Source of the DNA: Polytrichum commune
Lineage: Eukaryota; Streptophyta; Polytrichopsida; Polytrichales; Polytrichaceae
Assembly: GCA_950295325.1 (NCBI GenBank)
Contig: OX485806.1
Span: 4,402,001 to 4,466,000 of the forward strand
Reading direction: 5' to 3'
DNA: 64,000 bases
The notes below the pieces were generated by a model that searched no databases, had not been told where the DNA came from, and was given only the letters and a program-made list of their open reading frames with translations. This document shows, piece after piece, positions 25,340 to 36,408 of the stretch; positions within the stretch are counted from its first letter, which is position 1, and every line of letters begins with the position of its first letter. The position numbers and the translations under genes were made by a program.

Positions 25340-26530
25340 GGGCTTGTTGCATTTCAAGTTTTCATTTGTTTAGTATGATATGTGTAATGTAACTGATAGA
25401 AATTCTAGAAAAGTTTCCATTAATTTGTGGATTTTGTTGGTTGGGAGTATGAGTTTTGTGAGCTTTTGTATAGTGGGCGTATGGATGGAGTCTCTAATGC
25501 ATGTGGTGATAATTATCATGGGTAGGTCCGTCCATCCTTGTTGGGTTAAGGCAATTCTCAGTGTGTCATACTTTTCTAATTTTTTTGTTGTAGCTTCTTG
25601 GGGGAATTTGTCATTGCAGTATGTGAATTCAAAGAATGGTATCTTAAGGTGGTGGGTTGGTGTTAGTGGGGGGTTTAGTCAGGTTGGGCACTTGCTACCT
25701 TGGGAGGTAGCATGTGGACGGGAAGAGCCATGACCAAATTGTGTTATCCGGTGTTTTGTTATTGAATTTTCCTGCATTTATGAGTGTAAGGCATCGTGTT
25801 GTGGGATGGGCAAGCAGAGTGCTAGCTAATGTGTGCACTACTTTGTTGTGCCTATTATATCTAAGATTATTTATATGTTTGTTTGTGCAACATGAGAGGA
25901 GGTGAAGGCAATTGTCATTTTGTTTTAGCAAAAGTTACAGAGTGGTGAGTCGCCTTGTTTTAGGGCATCTTTTCCAGTAGTTTCCTAGTTATCAGCCATA
26001 TTTGAACTCTAGTAATTGTGTGATTTATGCATATGTGATCCATAGTGCATCCTAGAAGAGGTTTCTCCATTTTAGATGGATATCTTTGTTGTCTAACCAA
26101 CGTTTAACATTTTGCATGGTGTTGGTGGCAAGATATGTGAGGGCTTATGTGTTTTCCCTTTCTATGTATCGTTTGAGGTTGCGAATTGTGCCATTGTGTT
26201 GTGTTGATGTAGGTGGAATGGAGGGCTAGTATGTTGTTTGATGACCTATTGGTGGAAGGGGGTTATTGTTATGCGGATTCTAGTGCTCCTTGTTTGGCTA
26301 GTTTGTCTACTTTGTTTGTTACATGTGTTGTTTGTGTTAACTCTGACTTTTTTGATGCCGATATTATATCTTGAGTTCTTAATGGCATCGATGATAAGCA
26401 TTATTAGAAGTTTGTGTAGATGGATATTTTGGGAGGAGGGATGTTGGAAGTGATTTTGAAGGAGGTATATGTTGTTGAGGTTGTCTATATAATGAATATG
26501 TCATTGGTAAATGGCTTTGTGTGTTAAACA
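25340..26530 (-). pseudogene. LINE retrotransposon 3' fragment (RNase H and C-terminal region), degenerate
   Basis: Minus-strand translation in several frames gives a coherent order typical of the C-terminus of RNase H-bearing plant LINE polyproteins. From 26,500 downward: YIDNLNNIYLLQNHFQHP, then the RNase H motif VTNKVDKLAKQGALESA, then LQNVKRWLDNKD, then LSCCTNKHINNLRYNRHNKV and TRCLTLINAGKFNNKTPDNT, and finally FFEFTYCNDKFPQEATTKK with KYDTLRIALTQQGWTDLP and a terminal helical tail. Stops and frame changes break the frame repeatedly. The reverse transcriptase and endonuclease parts are missing, as expected for a 5'-truncated copy. Open plus-strand frames here are antisense shadows. Confidence 0.7.
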
Positions 26531-29500
26531 ATTACCCCAACAATAAACAATTACCTCATACACATTTTCACATGGACTTTTGAATCTGGAATCCAAGTTA
26601 TCTTACTTAGTAATACTCTAAAGTAAAAGACTTTTTGTGGTACAAAATCATATCCTCTAAATTCGATTGCATGTCATTTGGGGGAGAAAAAAAACTTGAC
26701 GAGAATGCAATTGGCCCCAAGGTCCACTTGGAGGGGATTTTGAAGCTTTCACTCCCATTGATGATTCGGTGAACTCCAACTTGTGTGAACCTTTGCTTGA
26801 TTGTAGAGATTGGTACAACACATTGGCCATGTGCCGCAATGATCATAAAATTCTTGAAGTTAGCATTGATTTTGATGATGTTCTTCACGTACCTCTTGAA
26901 CTTCTCTCAAATGGGGAAAATTTCACACATCATGTTTGTATTATGCAATGAGTCTACTGCAAAACAAAATAAAATAAAGAAGCTTGTCCAACTTATTTGT
27001 TGTGTCACTTAGAAGTTGAAGGTTATTGTTTGGCCTATCATTGGCTTGCAATAATATAGTGGTGGCTATTGTAAGTAAGTAGGTAACGACTTTTGACTTC
27101 TTTTTTTCTCAATGTGAACGTCATAGAACGATTTCAAGTGCCAAAGCGCATGAGAGGTCATAATACTGAATATTTGAAGTGGCTATCTACCCACTTTATA
27201 TCAATGGCACATATTCAAATAGAGCCCATCTAGCAAGGAAACAACGACATTTGGGTAAATAAGCTCTCCATAGCTTATATATGCTTACTATGAGGAATGC
27301 GTAGCATTACCACTAGCTCCCAATCACTAGATAACATCCAAATGTATATGGAAAAATAGATTTCAATATTGCATGTATAGGTATGGAACCAATGTTAATG
27401 CCACGTGATCCTAGTATATACATGACAAAAAAGAAATTTTATTGTTCTAAAGTTCATCACGAGCTTAACAAAGTTGATGATTTATTTTATTATTCTAAAT
27501 TCATCATGTCTCTTTTGAAACTTTAAAATTTTTGTCACTCTATATAATAATAAAAACTTAATCTTGATTTTAATTTTTAAATGAGCATTATCACATAGTC
27601 AAGTAAAAATGGAAAAATGCCCACAATGACATTTCATGTGTACAATGTGCACCATTATATTCTATGTCCATCATTATTCTTGTACCCAAAAGCATGCAAC
27701 TAGGTTAATCAGAAACTTAGTTACCCTCATTTGGTCATGATATACTTCAATAAGATTACGTGACATCAATCTTAGGATCAAACGTAACTAACATGTTGGA
27801 TTCTAATTTTCTTTATTTGAACCCGATTGGTGACGAATCGCAGAACATAGGATAAAGAAACCCATACAACAACCCCTCTAACTTCTAGGTATGTTTTGGG
27901 GAGCGTTGGAAGGTGGCCAGAAAGGCATCATGATGAGAAATGTCTAGTTAAGCTCATAATTTGCGGAGGGGAGTAGAATGTGAGGGGAAACTATAGATTC
28001 CATGATAAGTTACGAGCCCTAGTGGTAACAAAGTACGGTGGCCCAAATGATGGTGGGGTACTACTTCCCATTCATGGCCCTATCATTGCCTCTCGTACTT
28101 ACCCTCCCGCCCTCTCCCTTGCCACCTACACCACCATATCCCCAATATCTTGCTCTTTTGCCCACGCCCCCATCCAATCCTACTTACCCTGAGTCCTTCC
28201 CAAATATTCCCAATTGAGGAAAGCCCCCCAATTGGATTTTATTTCTCCAGTTTTAGTTGACACTCATGTATTCGTATACGTGTGCATAAGTCGACTAGCA
28301 TTGTTGGGGTTTTGTTTGTTGCACAATGTTTCTTAATCCTTTGCAAGGAGGGACCCTTTTCCAAAGAACAATATGTGTCCTTCCCAAGAATATCGGGTTG
28401 TGTCTTCCCACGTTAAGGATGAATCTTGAAAACTTAGCTCATTCATGCCATTCTTAGGGCCAACTTACACTAGGAGTGGGGACCGATTTTTTTTTTGTGT
28501 CAAAAGGTTGGAATCCGTGCTTTTCATCCGTGCAATTTCACAAATCGGCCCCAACCACATTACACCTAGGGTGACACCGGATTTCCCCAAAAAAATATTT
28601 CTCCAAATACATGATATGACATGGTCCGAGCTCAAGCTAAGGAGGAGTGCACCATTCTTGGAAGGCCGATTCTTGACCTTAGAATCAATGTCAAAATTCA
28701 TTGTAAAGGTCGTTTTTAAAAAACATGTGACTTTTTTTGAAGCATTTCAAGACGTTTGATCAATTGGAAGTATGAACGACTCTCTCTCTCCTTGTGCAAC
28801 TTTGAGATGCTTGGATTGAGTCAATGAATATAAGATTATGATGAGCCCCTACTATATAACCCTTGCATAACAAGATAATTCCTCTTTTGAAGCTTGTTTT
28901 CTTTTCAATCTCTCTCTCTCTCTCTCATCCACTTTAGATTTGAGCTAAATCAAATCAAGATTATGCATATTGCCCCTTTATTCTCGAATCAAAGTGTAGC
29001 CAACTAGAATTATTTCCCAAAAAGAAAACATCCTTCTATCCACGCTTCTACAATTACTAGTGTTACTCAAAGCAATCCAAGTCCTTTGTGAATTCAAAGT
29101 TTAGATATGAATCACACGATGTCCAAACTTCACAAACCCAAATACATTAAGATCCTTGTATAATGTAATTTTGTGTGTGTTTTTTGGAAAGGGGGCAGCA
29201 ATTGCACATCGTTGATGCTTCATCTTTAAAAGTAAGATGGGTTTCCAAATAGAGGCGTTTGGCATGTATCTTCATCCATATGTAAACAGATAATACAAAC
29301 ATTTTTAATCGACTAAAGCCACTTTAATAAAAGAAAAATGAAAGATATATGAACTTACTTTGTTCCCAAAAAGGTCATTTTTACTAAGGTGGTGTAATAT
29401 TAGAATTGGAGTGAGTTTGGGGGGGGGGGGGCAAGAAAAGAAGGGAAGACCCTACAAGCCTAAGGAAAGGGAGTTGGCTTAGCTAATGTAACGTTCCTTC

Positions 29501-31002
29501 TTGTAACTCCCTCCTCAAGAGGAGAGGGGTGGAGCCCTTGGCCCTCCATGTGAAACCCCACTCCTCTTTCACTCCACTAGGGATGTGCCACGTGTCTTCT
29601 TCCCCCCCACCCATATATTCTCTTGTGCACTTTACTAAAAACCTTGTGACATTCCTCAATGAATTCAAAATCATGAAGTAAGTACTTGTTTGGGATTCAA
29701 AAGTTGGGCTAGCTACAATAAAAATTGCAAGTGCATTGGAATGCCAAGCAATCTTAGATGAGTGCTTCGTAGTCCTTAGCCAAGGGCAACAAGAGGTGAC
29801 ATGAGAAAAAACACCAAGAATTTGGAGAGAATGAACCTTAGGTTAGATTAGCGTACATCTAAGTGAGACTTTTCGTTCATATCTCATGTAATTTTTAGCA
29901 TCACGAAAGTGATTACATATAACTAGGTGTAATGTTTTGCCTTTCAACACATGGATTTTAACTAAAGCTTACTCCAATTGATTGGGTTGAAATAAAAATA
30001 GAGGTTTGAGTTACAAGAATTGAAGAACATGATTGATATTGAAAAAATATTGTATTCCCTTGTTGATATTGAATTTGGATAATGTGGTTCAAGGAGTCAT
30101 GGTACACATGGCACATAAGGTTCATGAAAACAAGAAAGGAGCACTACGGGATTTCTAAATAGGATTATATTCTTTTAAACCTTGAAAATATGAAAGCCCC
30201 CTTCTATGAAACCATGCTATGAACATGAGTGAACATGAAACCTAGGTAATCCACAAACATTGTGACATGTGACAAGAAGAAGAAAAAAAGTTGAACATAT
30301 CTTGGAGGAACCCCTACTCCCTTCTTCATTTTTATCTAGGTAAGTTCTTCCTTCCTTCTCTCTATGGTGGAGGTATTGGATTTGGTGTTTTAACAAGCTT
30401 TCTTTTGCTCAGGTAGGTTGGGTAGTAGTAGTTAATCACGAAGAATCGGAACTTCATGATGGATGCGAGCACAAGGATTATGAAGTTGATACATTGTTTG
30501 TATTCGACGCGTGTCATGGCACAAAGACAATAACATGTTTCTTGCATAGCCTTTTTCCGTGGGCTTCGGCCCCTCCCCCCTCCCCTCGTGCCCATCCGGC
30601 CCCTTGTACCCACACCCATCCATTTGCTCTTATACGTTTAACTTTGTGCGGCCCTTCCTCCCAATGATCCTCGCCCCGGGGAAGCCCAAACTTGGCTTCC
30701 AAGCTCACATAATCCCCCTCCCTCCCTCCCCACATGCGGAGGAAGTACCGGCGCGAGCGGCACCATCGGATCGAGCTCATAGGCGGTTCGCCCACCATCA
30801 GATTCACTTGGATCGGCTCGGATCGGGGAGGAAGGAAGAGAGGCACACGAGTGGAATGAGTTACAACATGATGAATATTGAACACCAAGGCATGGCACAT
30901 ACACACCTTATAATGCCGTCCGGATTTTCCTTCCCTTCCCTCATCATGAAGGTCGTTGTGGTACTCGCGTCAAACCGGGAGGTTTTCTCAAGTACCTATA
31001 TA
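26531..31002. other. intergenic, no gene recognised
   Basis: Searched on both strands. It holds a 13-nt G run (29,419-29,431), a TC run near 28,910-28,925 and a more GC-rich stretch at 30,540-30,860. Open frames at 28,445-28,759 and 30,362-31,008 resemble no family I know, and those at 30.4-31.0 kb come from GC-rich low-complexity sequence. Confidence 0.5.
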
Positions 31003-31150
31003 CCGTAGACGGCTCTCTATTCCGACAGAAAATGATAATATTTCCCCCGAGTTTGGCCACGTGTCAATCCTACACTGGTTGAGACCGCTTGAATCCCATG
31101 TGGAAACTAGGTTCAACACTAGTAAAGGTGAAAACGAGCACCCTCTACGG
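31003..31150. mobile_element. short TIR element (CTGTAGAGG family), copy 1, carrying CACGTG
   Basis: Ends are CCGTAGACGGCTCTCTATTC and CACCCTCTACGG, an imperfect inverted repeat matching the clearer copy at 36,263-36,408. Shared interior blocks are TCCGACA, ATAATATTT, CCACGTGTC, GAATCCCA and TGGAAACTA. CACGTG is at 31,058-31,063. Non-coding. Confidence 0.7.
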
Positions 31151-32681
31151 CACACCCAAGCTTTGCTTGGGTAGAAGGGCAACAACAACAACAACAAAAG
31201 CCTTGCCCAGCGCTCACATGGGGATTTCATTGGGCACCCGTTGCCTCTGGAGCAGTGGACACCTCCACGGGTCCACAGGGGAGGTTTTCCTCCGCATGCA
31301 TGCAAGCCGCACATGGTTCCCGTAAATCCGCCACCATGCCCCATTTTTGTTCTTGAATTTGTGGCTATGGAGTTTAGCAATGGTGTAGAGTCATGGTTTG
31401 GGAGGGTCGTTTGGTCTAAACGTCTCCAAAAGCATGAGGAAGGAGTGTCGATGACTGATTGCAGGAGTTGGTGCAGGTTTTGGGTACATTATGAAGAGTG
31501 TAGGTTTTTACTAGAATTTGTAAATTAGTCAGAATCTATAAAACATTTACCTTTTAAAAGTTTGTAATGAGCCAGTGTGCAAATCTTAGATTCAGGCATT
31601 CAGGTGCAAACTCGAATTGATCTGCTAACATTCAGGTTAACACCAGGAATTGTAGAATCTGTTAACATCAGGAAGCATTTTCGTTCTTGAGGTAATTCAA
31701 TCATTGCCCAAAACCTTCAGCTAATTCATACTCCTTCCAATACCCTTGCTTGATTAAGTAGAGCACCTTACTTTCAAGCAGAAAGACCCAAGTAGGAGGA
31801 TAATGCAGACACAAAGAGGTGGACATTAATTAACCTCTACACATAGACCTTGAGGATTCTTGCAGCCTCTCAGATTGATGCAATACTGCAGGAAGCCAAA
31901 AAAGTCCCTGCTAAGGGGTTGTGAATGTCTCCCTGAAAAACGAGACAGGCTGAACATGAAAAAATTCAATGTCGTTGGTCATCATAGAGCTGGGAAACAA
32001 GGCTTGCATTAAATCTTCCACAATTGTCTTGAATTTCTAGATAATAGAGCAAGGGTCATAATACATCCTTCAAAGTCCTTACCAAATGGTCCTACCACCA
32101 TGCTCATAGAGCCATACACCTTCAACACAATAGCAACTTTTTCTTGAGGTTCTGACTATGATAATTTCTAAGAATTATTCTCAGATTCCTGACAAGGATC
32201 TTATAGCCAATCAGCACCTTCTTAAACCCGTAATTTGCACCTGGATTGTGAAGGCTCCTGCTTCAATAACCTTGTAAAAGAGGTCTGAATTGGATCCCCT
32301 GGACACTTGAATATGTTATTGGTGGCTATCATCTCACAAGTCAGGGCCTAAGCCTAGAGTGTACTCAGCCACCCTTGGCAATCAGGACTAAAAATTATCA
32401 GGACATAAGGCTCACTGAATTATGTTGCCATGTATTAAAAAAAAAAGCTGTATGGTAGAGGCCAAATCCCAGTACACTGTCCTTCATGTCTACCTCTGTG
32501 GTGGTTGCTTGCTAATTCTCCCTATTAGTCTACTATCCGCTTTGATCTGTCAGGGAGTAGCTTAACAGAGTATAAATCAGAGATGGTGTAAATGTCTCTT
32601 TCACAATACAGAAGTTCTAGCTGATTGAAAATCAAAATTTTGAACTAAAAGCTGTGATATAAATGTAACTCAGGTCCTCAC
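31151..32681. other. 3' flank of the BADC gene
   Basis: Contains the probable 3' UTR and terminator of BADC (minus strand). A GC-rich segment at 31,200-31,340 stands out against the AT-rich surroundings, but no gene is recognised. Confidence 0.45.
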
Positions 32682-35600
32682 TTAGCCTTTCACCTTGATC
32701 CCAGGGAATGATGGCCTAACAGCAATCAAAGGGTCTCCGTATCCAACGGGCTCTGCTCACAAGGCAACACACAAATACCACATGTTTTTCAGATACACTA
32801 TTCATTAGAAGGACATACTGCAGGAGCAAAGATGTATAGAGCTTGTCCTCCAGAGGACATACTGCAGGAGCAAAGATATATAGAGCTTGTCCTCCAGAGG
32901 ACATACTGCAGGAGCAAAGATATATAGAGCTTTTCCTCCAGAGGACATTAATATATGACCAGCCAGTTGTCAAAAACACAACCTAAGAAATAACCTAAGA
33001 AATATTTCTATAGTAACAATGGTGTGAACATGAAAGATTAATGGCAGAAATCTCAATTGAATGATCAAACTCCATTTAGGATTTTCTGCCACAAACTACA
33101 CATCTAAGGGCTCTGATAGGTGCCAGATAGTGGGTGTTGCCACTTTCCTCTGCTAAGCCTTGTTAAATTGTGTTTACAAAATACTATAAGCAGGACATTA
33201 ATAAAGAGAGACAAACCACAAATGGCATGAACAAGAGAACAAAGACATCAAAAGTTCTATATTTATATTTGTGGGAGCCTTACCTAAAACCTAAAAAGAT
33301 TGGAAACTTTTCAAGAAATGCGCATTTAAGAGGGTGAAGTATCAACAAGACAGTACACTCACAACCTACAAAGAGTTTGATACTAAAAGACTTGAGAAAA
33401 AGGAATAAAGGAGCACAAACCTCCATCTGTCCACAGAACTTTTACGACTTCACCATCAATATCAGCCTGCAAGATAGATGAACCCCAGTTTAGCCATAGA
33501 CAAACTTATCACCTCTCATGTAACAAGAAAACGGTGGAACCGTGAGGCTCTGTCCTCTATTATGAAAGATTACAATTATAGCTGTCCATTTTGCTCATGC
33601 TAGTTCATAACTATTTACTATACCTATAACCAAATCTTTCTTGGATTTTGTGCACATTCTTCTCAAATGTGGGTCAAGGACTGAAGCTACTTATTTATCA
33701 CCCAAAAATTTTCAAATAAATAATTAACAACTGCCAAAATAACTATAGTTAACTAGATTTTTTCAGTACATTTTAGGGAGCAACTATAGTTAACTAGATA
33801 TATATAACTATAGTTAACCTCCACATTAAATAAACTGAACCAAAAATAACAGGAACAAGTAACGTCCAAGTGTGAGCGCAAAGTGGTTAGGAAATTTGCT
33901 TTTGAAACATAGAAGTTGATGCATAGTCTCTATCCTACAGACAGAGCCAATAAACACATTTATGGATTACATGAGCTTTATGCCCTACATGTCAAATATA
34001 TGTGATTCCTTCAGCTAGAATATCTGTTCTTTAGTTACTGGCATGAAAGGTCCCTTCAACAGAGGACATGCTACAAAATCTAGTGTTATTTCACAGTGTG
34101 CTTGTCAATCACCTTGTAAAGAACTATATAGCAAGCACTGGAAAAATGAATCAGTACCTCAACTGGTTGCTGAGTTCCCAGCTGCTCCAAGTAGCAAACT
34201 ACTTGCCCTTTCTTGACAATTTGGCCCTATTTTTACACAAGGTTTCCAACATTTCAACCTCAAATAATATTTGAAACCAATTGATGTTCAAACCATATAC
34301 AGTGATACACAAAGAAGTGAATATCTACACAATATATATTCTTGGCAATACTTATATTCTTATTCATTAGTAGAATAACAAGATGAGGGAATTTACAAGA
34401 CCAGTTCCAGTTGCATCCATATAAAAGGAATGCCAAGGGTTGTTGTTACCTCTTCACATAGTGGAGGACTGCTCTTTCCCTTCACCACTCGTCCTTTCCT
34501 GAAGCGACCCACCTAACACCCAATATGCACCAATCAATTAAGTTTGTATATTCAGAAATACATTCAATCAGAATAGAACAAAAAGTCCCAAAAGGACAAA
34601 GAGAAAAGAACATTGAATTTGTTCCCACTCACAAGCATATACTGTGTCGTTTCTGGTTGCTCCAAGCTAGAATCTCACCTCCTAAAGATGGACATGCTAT
34701 AGTCACTATGCCAACAATACATGCTAATACCTGTATACTGACAAAGCTACATGATTTAGAGGAAACACAACTCCATGTACCTGTCAAGAATTATGATAAC
34801 ATACAACTCCATGTACTAATTTAACACCTAGCCATGCCAATACCCATGGCATGGAGAGAAGCTGCTCAACAAGAACATTGATCCATCAACAACATCCGAC
34901 CACTGATATAATTAGCAAAATATTTCATAGACAGAAAGGTTCAGCTTTTATTACCTTTGGAGAAGTAACGAAGAGTAGACCTGCATCCGCAGCTGCTTCC
35001 ATAAGGCCAAAGTTTGACACTGGCTTCACAACCGATGCTGCAAGATTGCTGGGCTTTGGTGCAGCAGGAACAGAGTTGGCAGGAATGGATTCAACCATAG
35101 GCTTGCCTAGCACCTGAGGTGCCTTTGGGACTGGCTTTGGGGCAGGTGCTGGCTTGCCAACCTCTCTCCTCACACGAAGATTGAATGATCCGACCTGTAT
35201 ATGGCCCATATTTAGTTCATTGAGCAAGGCAGTGCGAAGTTATTTAAGCAGTGTCCAAAAAACACAGCAGACAACCCACCCTAGAAGATCATCCAAAATT
35301 TGACTTGTTCAGACAATTTCCTTGGAAACAAGCTCAGAAGACTTAGGGTTTTATGCATTTCCACCAACCTTCACATGTGCTATTGCAATATTCAAAAGTA
35401 TGGTATGTGCAAGAGACCCCATACCTTCAGCTGAACCTCCGCGATATTGGTGGTCTCATCACAGACTTGCATAAGAAGGTGTTGAATCTGAAAACACATC
35501 AGCTGTTACTTAACATTTATGCCAAAACACACACAAGGATACACCACATGCAGAACTTCAACAAAAAAAATAAACCAAACCAGACATGTGGAAATAGCAA

Positions 35601-36028
35601 CATACCTCATACGCGCTCGGCGTGAGGGGGCTAACTTCCTCTTCCTTGTCAGACTCGAGGACATCGGATTCTTCCTCCAAATCCAACACTGCATTCATGT
35701 CATCAAATTCTTCAATAAACAGGGTACTCAATACCCACCCTCAGTTCACTCTACTTGCTGATTAAACCCTCGGCTCAAACTCCTACCATCGAGACAAAAT
35801 CAATGGGAGCATTGGCAGAGTTCACATCGTCAAAGCTAACTTACCCTTGGGGGCGGAAAGAGCGCGAGTGGACAGCCGCCGTGTTTGGTAAGAGATCGAG
35901 AGAGGACGACGCGCTGCGCTTCCTAGCCCGGCCGCATTGGTCCGACCTGAAGCCTGTGTGGAGACGTCGGAGAAGCTCCCTGCCACCAGAGGCAATGCGG
36001 GTGTGAGTGCGAGCCTCGCCATCGCCAT
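32682..36028 (-). CDS. BADC: BADC: biotin/lipoyl attachment domain-containing protein, plastid acetyl-CoA carboxylase regulator
   Basis: Eight coding exons on the minus strand: 36028-35845, 35709-35606, 35487-35425, 35194-34955, 34512-34450, 34226-34158, 33466-33421 and 32752-32682. Phases all match, giving 279 residues. The N-terminus (MAMARLALTPALPLVAGSFS, rich in S, T, R and A) fits a chloroplast transit peptide. An acidic linker is followed by VGSFNLRVRRE, a Pro/Ala/Lys linker as in BCCP, and a C-terminal biotinyl-like fold. Where BCCP has the biotinylated EAMKM motif, this reads CYLEQLGTQQPVEAD, so the acceptor lysine is missing, which defines BADC. Such proteins replace BCCP in heteromeric ACCase and damp fatty-acid synthesis (family knowledge). 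The exon 2 acceptor could instead lie 18 bp further on, at ATGCAG. An upstream in-frame ATG at 36,169 exists, but the downstream start suits a transit peptide better. Confidence 0.9.
32811..32950. repeat. 44-bp tandem repeat (three copies plus a part) in BADC intron 7
   Basis: Units start at 32,811, 32,855 and 32,899, with a partial unit at 32,943, an exact 44-bp period. Each unit holds GAGGACA and TGTCCTC at its two ends, so it can fold as a small hairpin. The array ends 59 bp from the last acceptor (32,753). Confidence 0.95.
33733..33816. repeat. TTAACTATAGTTAA-type palindromes, three copies, in BADC intron 6
   Basis: The word AACTATAGTTAAC(T/C) recurs at about 33,740, 33,782 and 33,805. 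Each is a near-perfect palindrome. The second and third are separated by a short (TA)n stretch. Confidence 0.7.
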
Positions 36029-36262
36029 AGCTGACCCTCCAATTGCAACAACAACGATAAAAACAATCTCCAACACTGAGGAAGAAAGCAAAGGAAGACC
36101 CACCCACTGGCCTTCGTAATGTTCACCCTGGATGAAACTCTCACTCGCCTCATCCACACCTGTCGCCACCTTTCATCATGTTGCCAGCTTGTCCCGGCCG
36201 GACTCGAGAGGGCGAGCCATCCAGGCTGAGTTATGGAATTTAGTGTCATGTAAGTTACACTA

Positions 36263-36408
36263 CTGTAGAGGGCCCTCTATTCCGACAAAATATAATTATA
36301 TTTCTTTCATGTTTTCCACGTGTCGACCTTACATTGGATGTGACCTCTTGAATCTCACCTGGAAACTACATTCAGCACTCGTAAAGACAAATAGAGAATC
36401 CTCTACAG
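36263..36408. mobile_element. short TIR element (CTGTAGAGG family), copy 2, in the BADC promoter
   Basis: A 146-bp element with 19-bp terminal inverted repeats: CTGTAGAGGGCCCTCTATT at the left against CTGTAGAGGATTCTCTATT, the reverse complement of the right end (16 of 19 identical). It lies 235 bp upstream of the BADC start codon and carries CCACGTGTC (CACGTG at 36,317-36,322). Other copies are at 31,003, 61,738 and 62,712. Confidence 0.8.
36317..36322. promoter_or_regulatory. G-box / ABRE core CACGTG inside the promoter MITE
   Basis: CACGTG followed by TC (ACGTGTC) is a known binding core for plant bZIP and bHLH factors. It lies 289 bp upstream of the BADC start codon. Function is inferred from motif and position only. 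Confidence 0.45.

Noticed and set aside
26238..26453. Hydrophobic 71-codon plus frame resembling a membrane protein
   Set aside because: Antisense to the RNase H part of the LINE remnant.
30362..31008. Overlapping open frames on both strands in GC-rich sequence
   Set aside because: GC-rich low complexity removes stops in several frames at once; no motif, splice context or family similarity.
32716..32979. Repeat-containing minus frame (ICSCSM... patterns) at the BADC 3' end
   Set aside because: It is the 44-bp intronic repeat read through; the BADC exon here uses another frame ending PSFPGIKVKG.
35519..36249. Several alternative-frame open segments around BADC exons 1 and 2
   Set aside because: Only the transit-peptide frame joins in phase to the acidic linker and BCCP-like exons.
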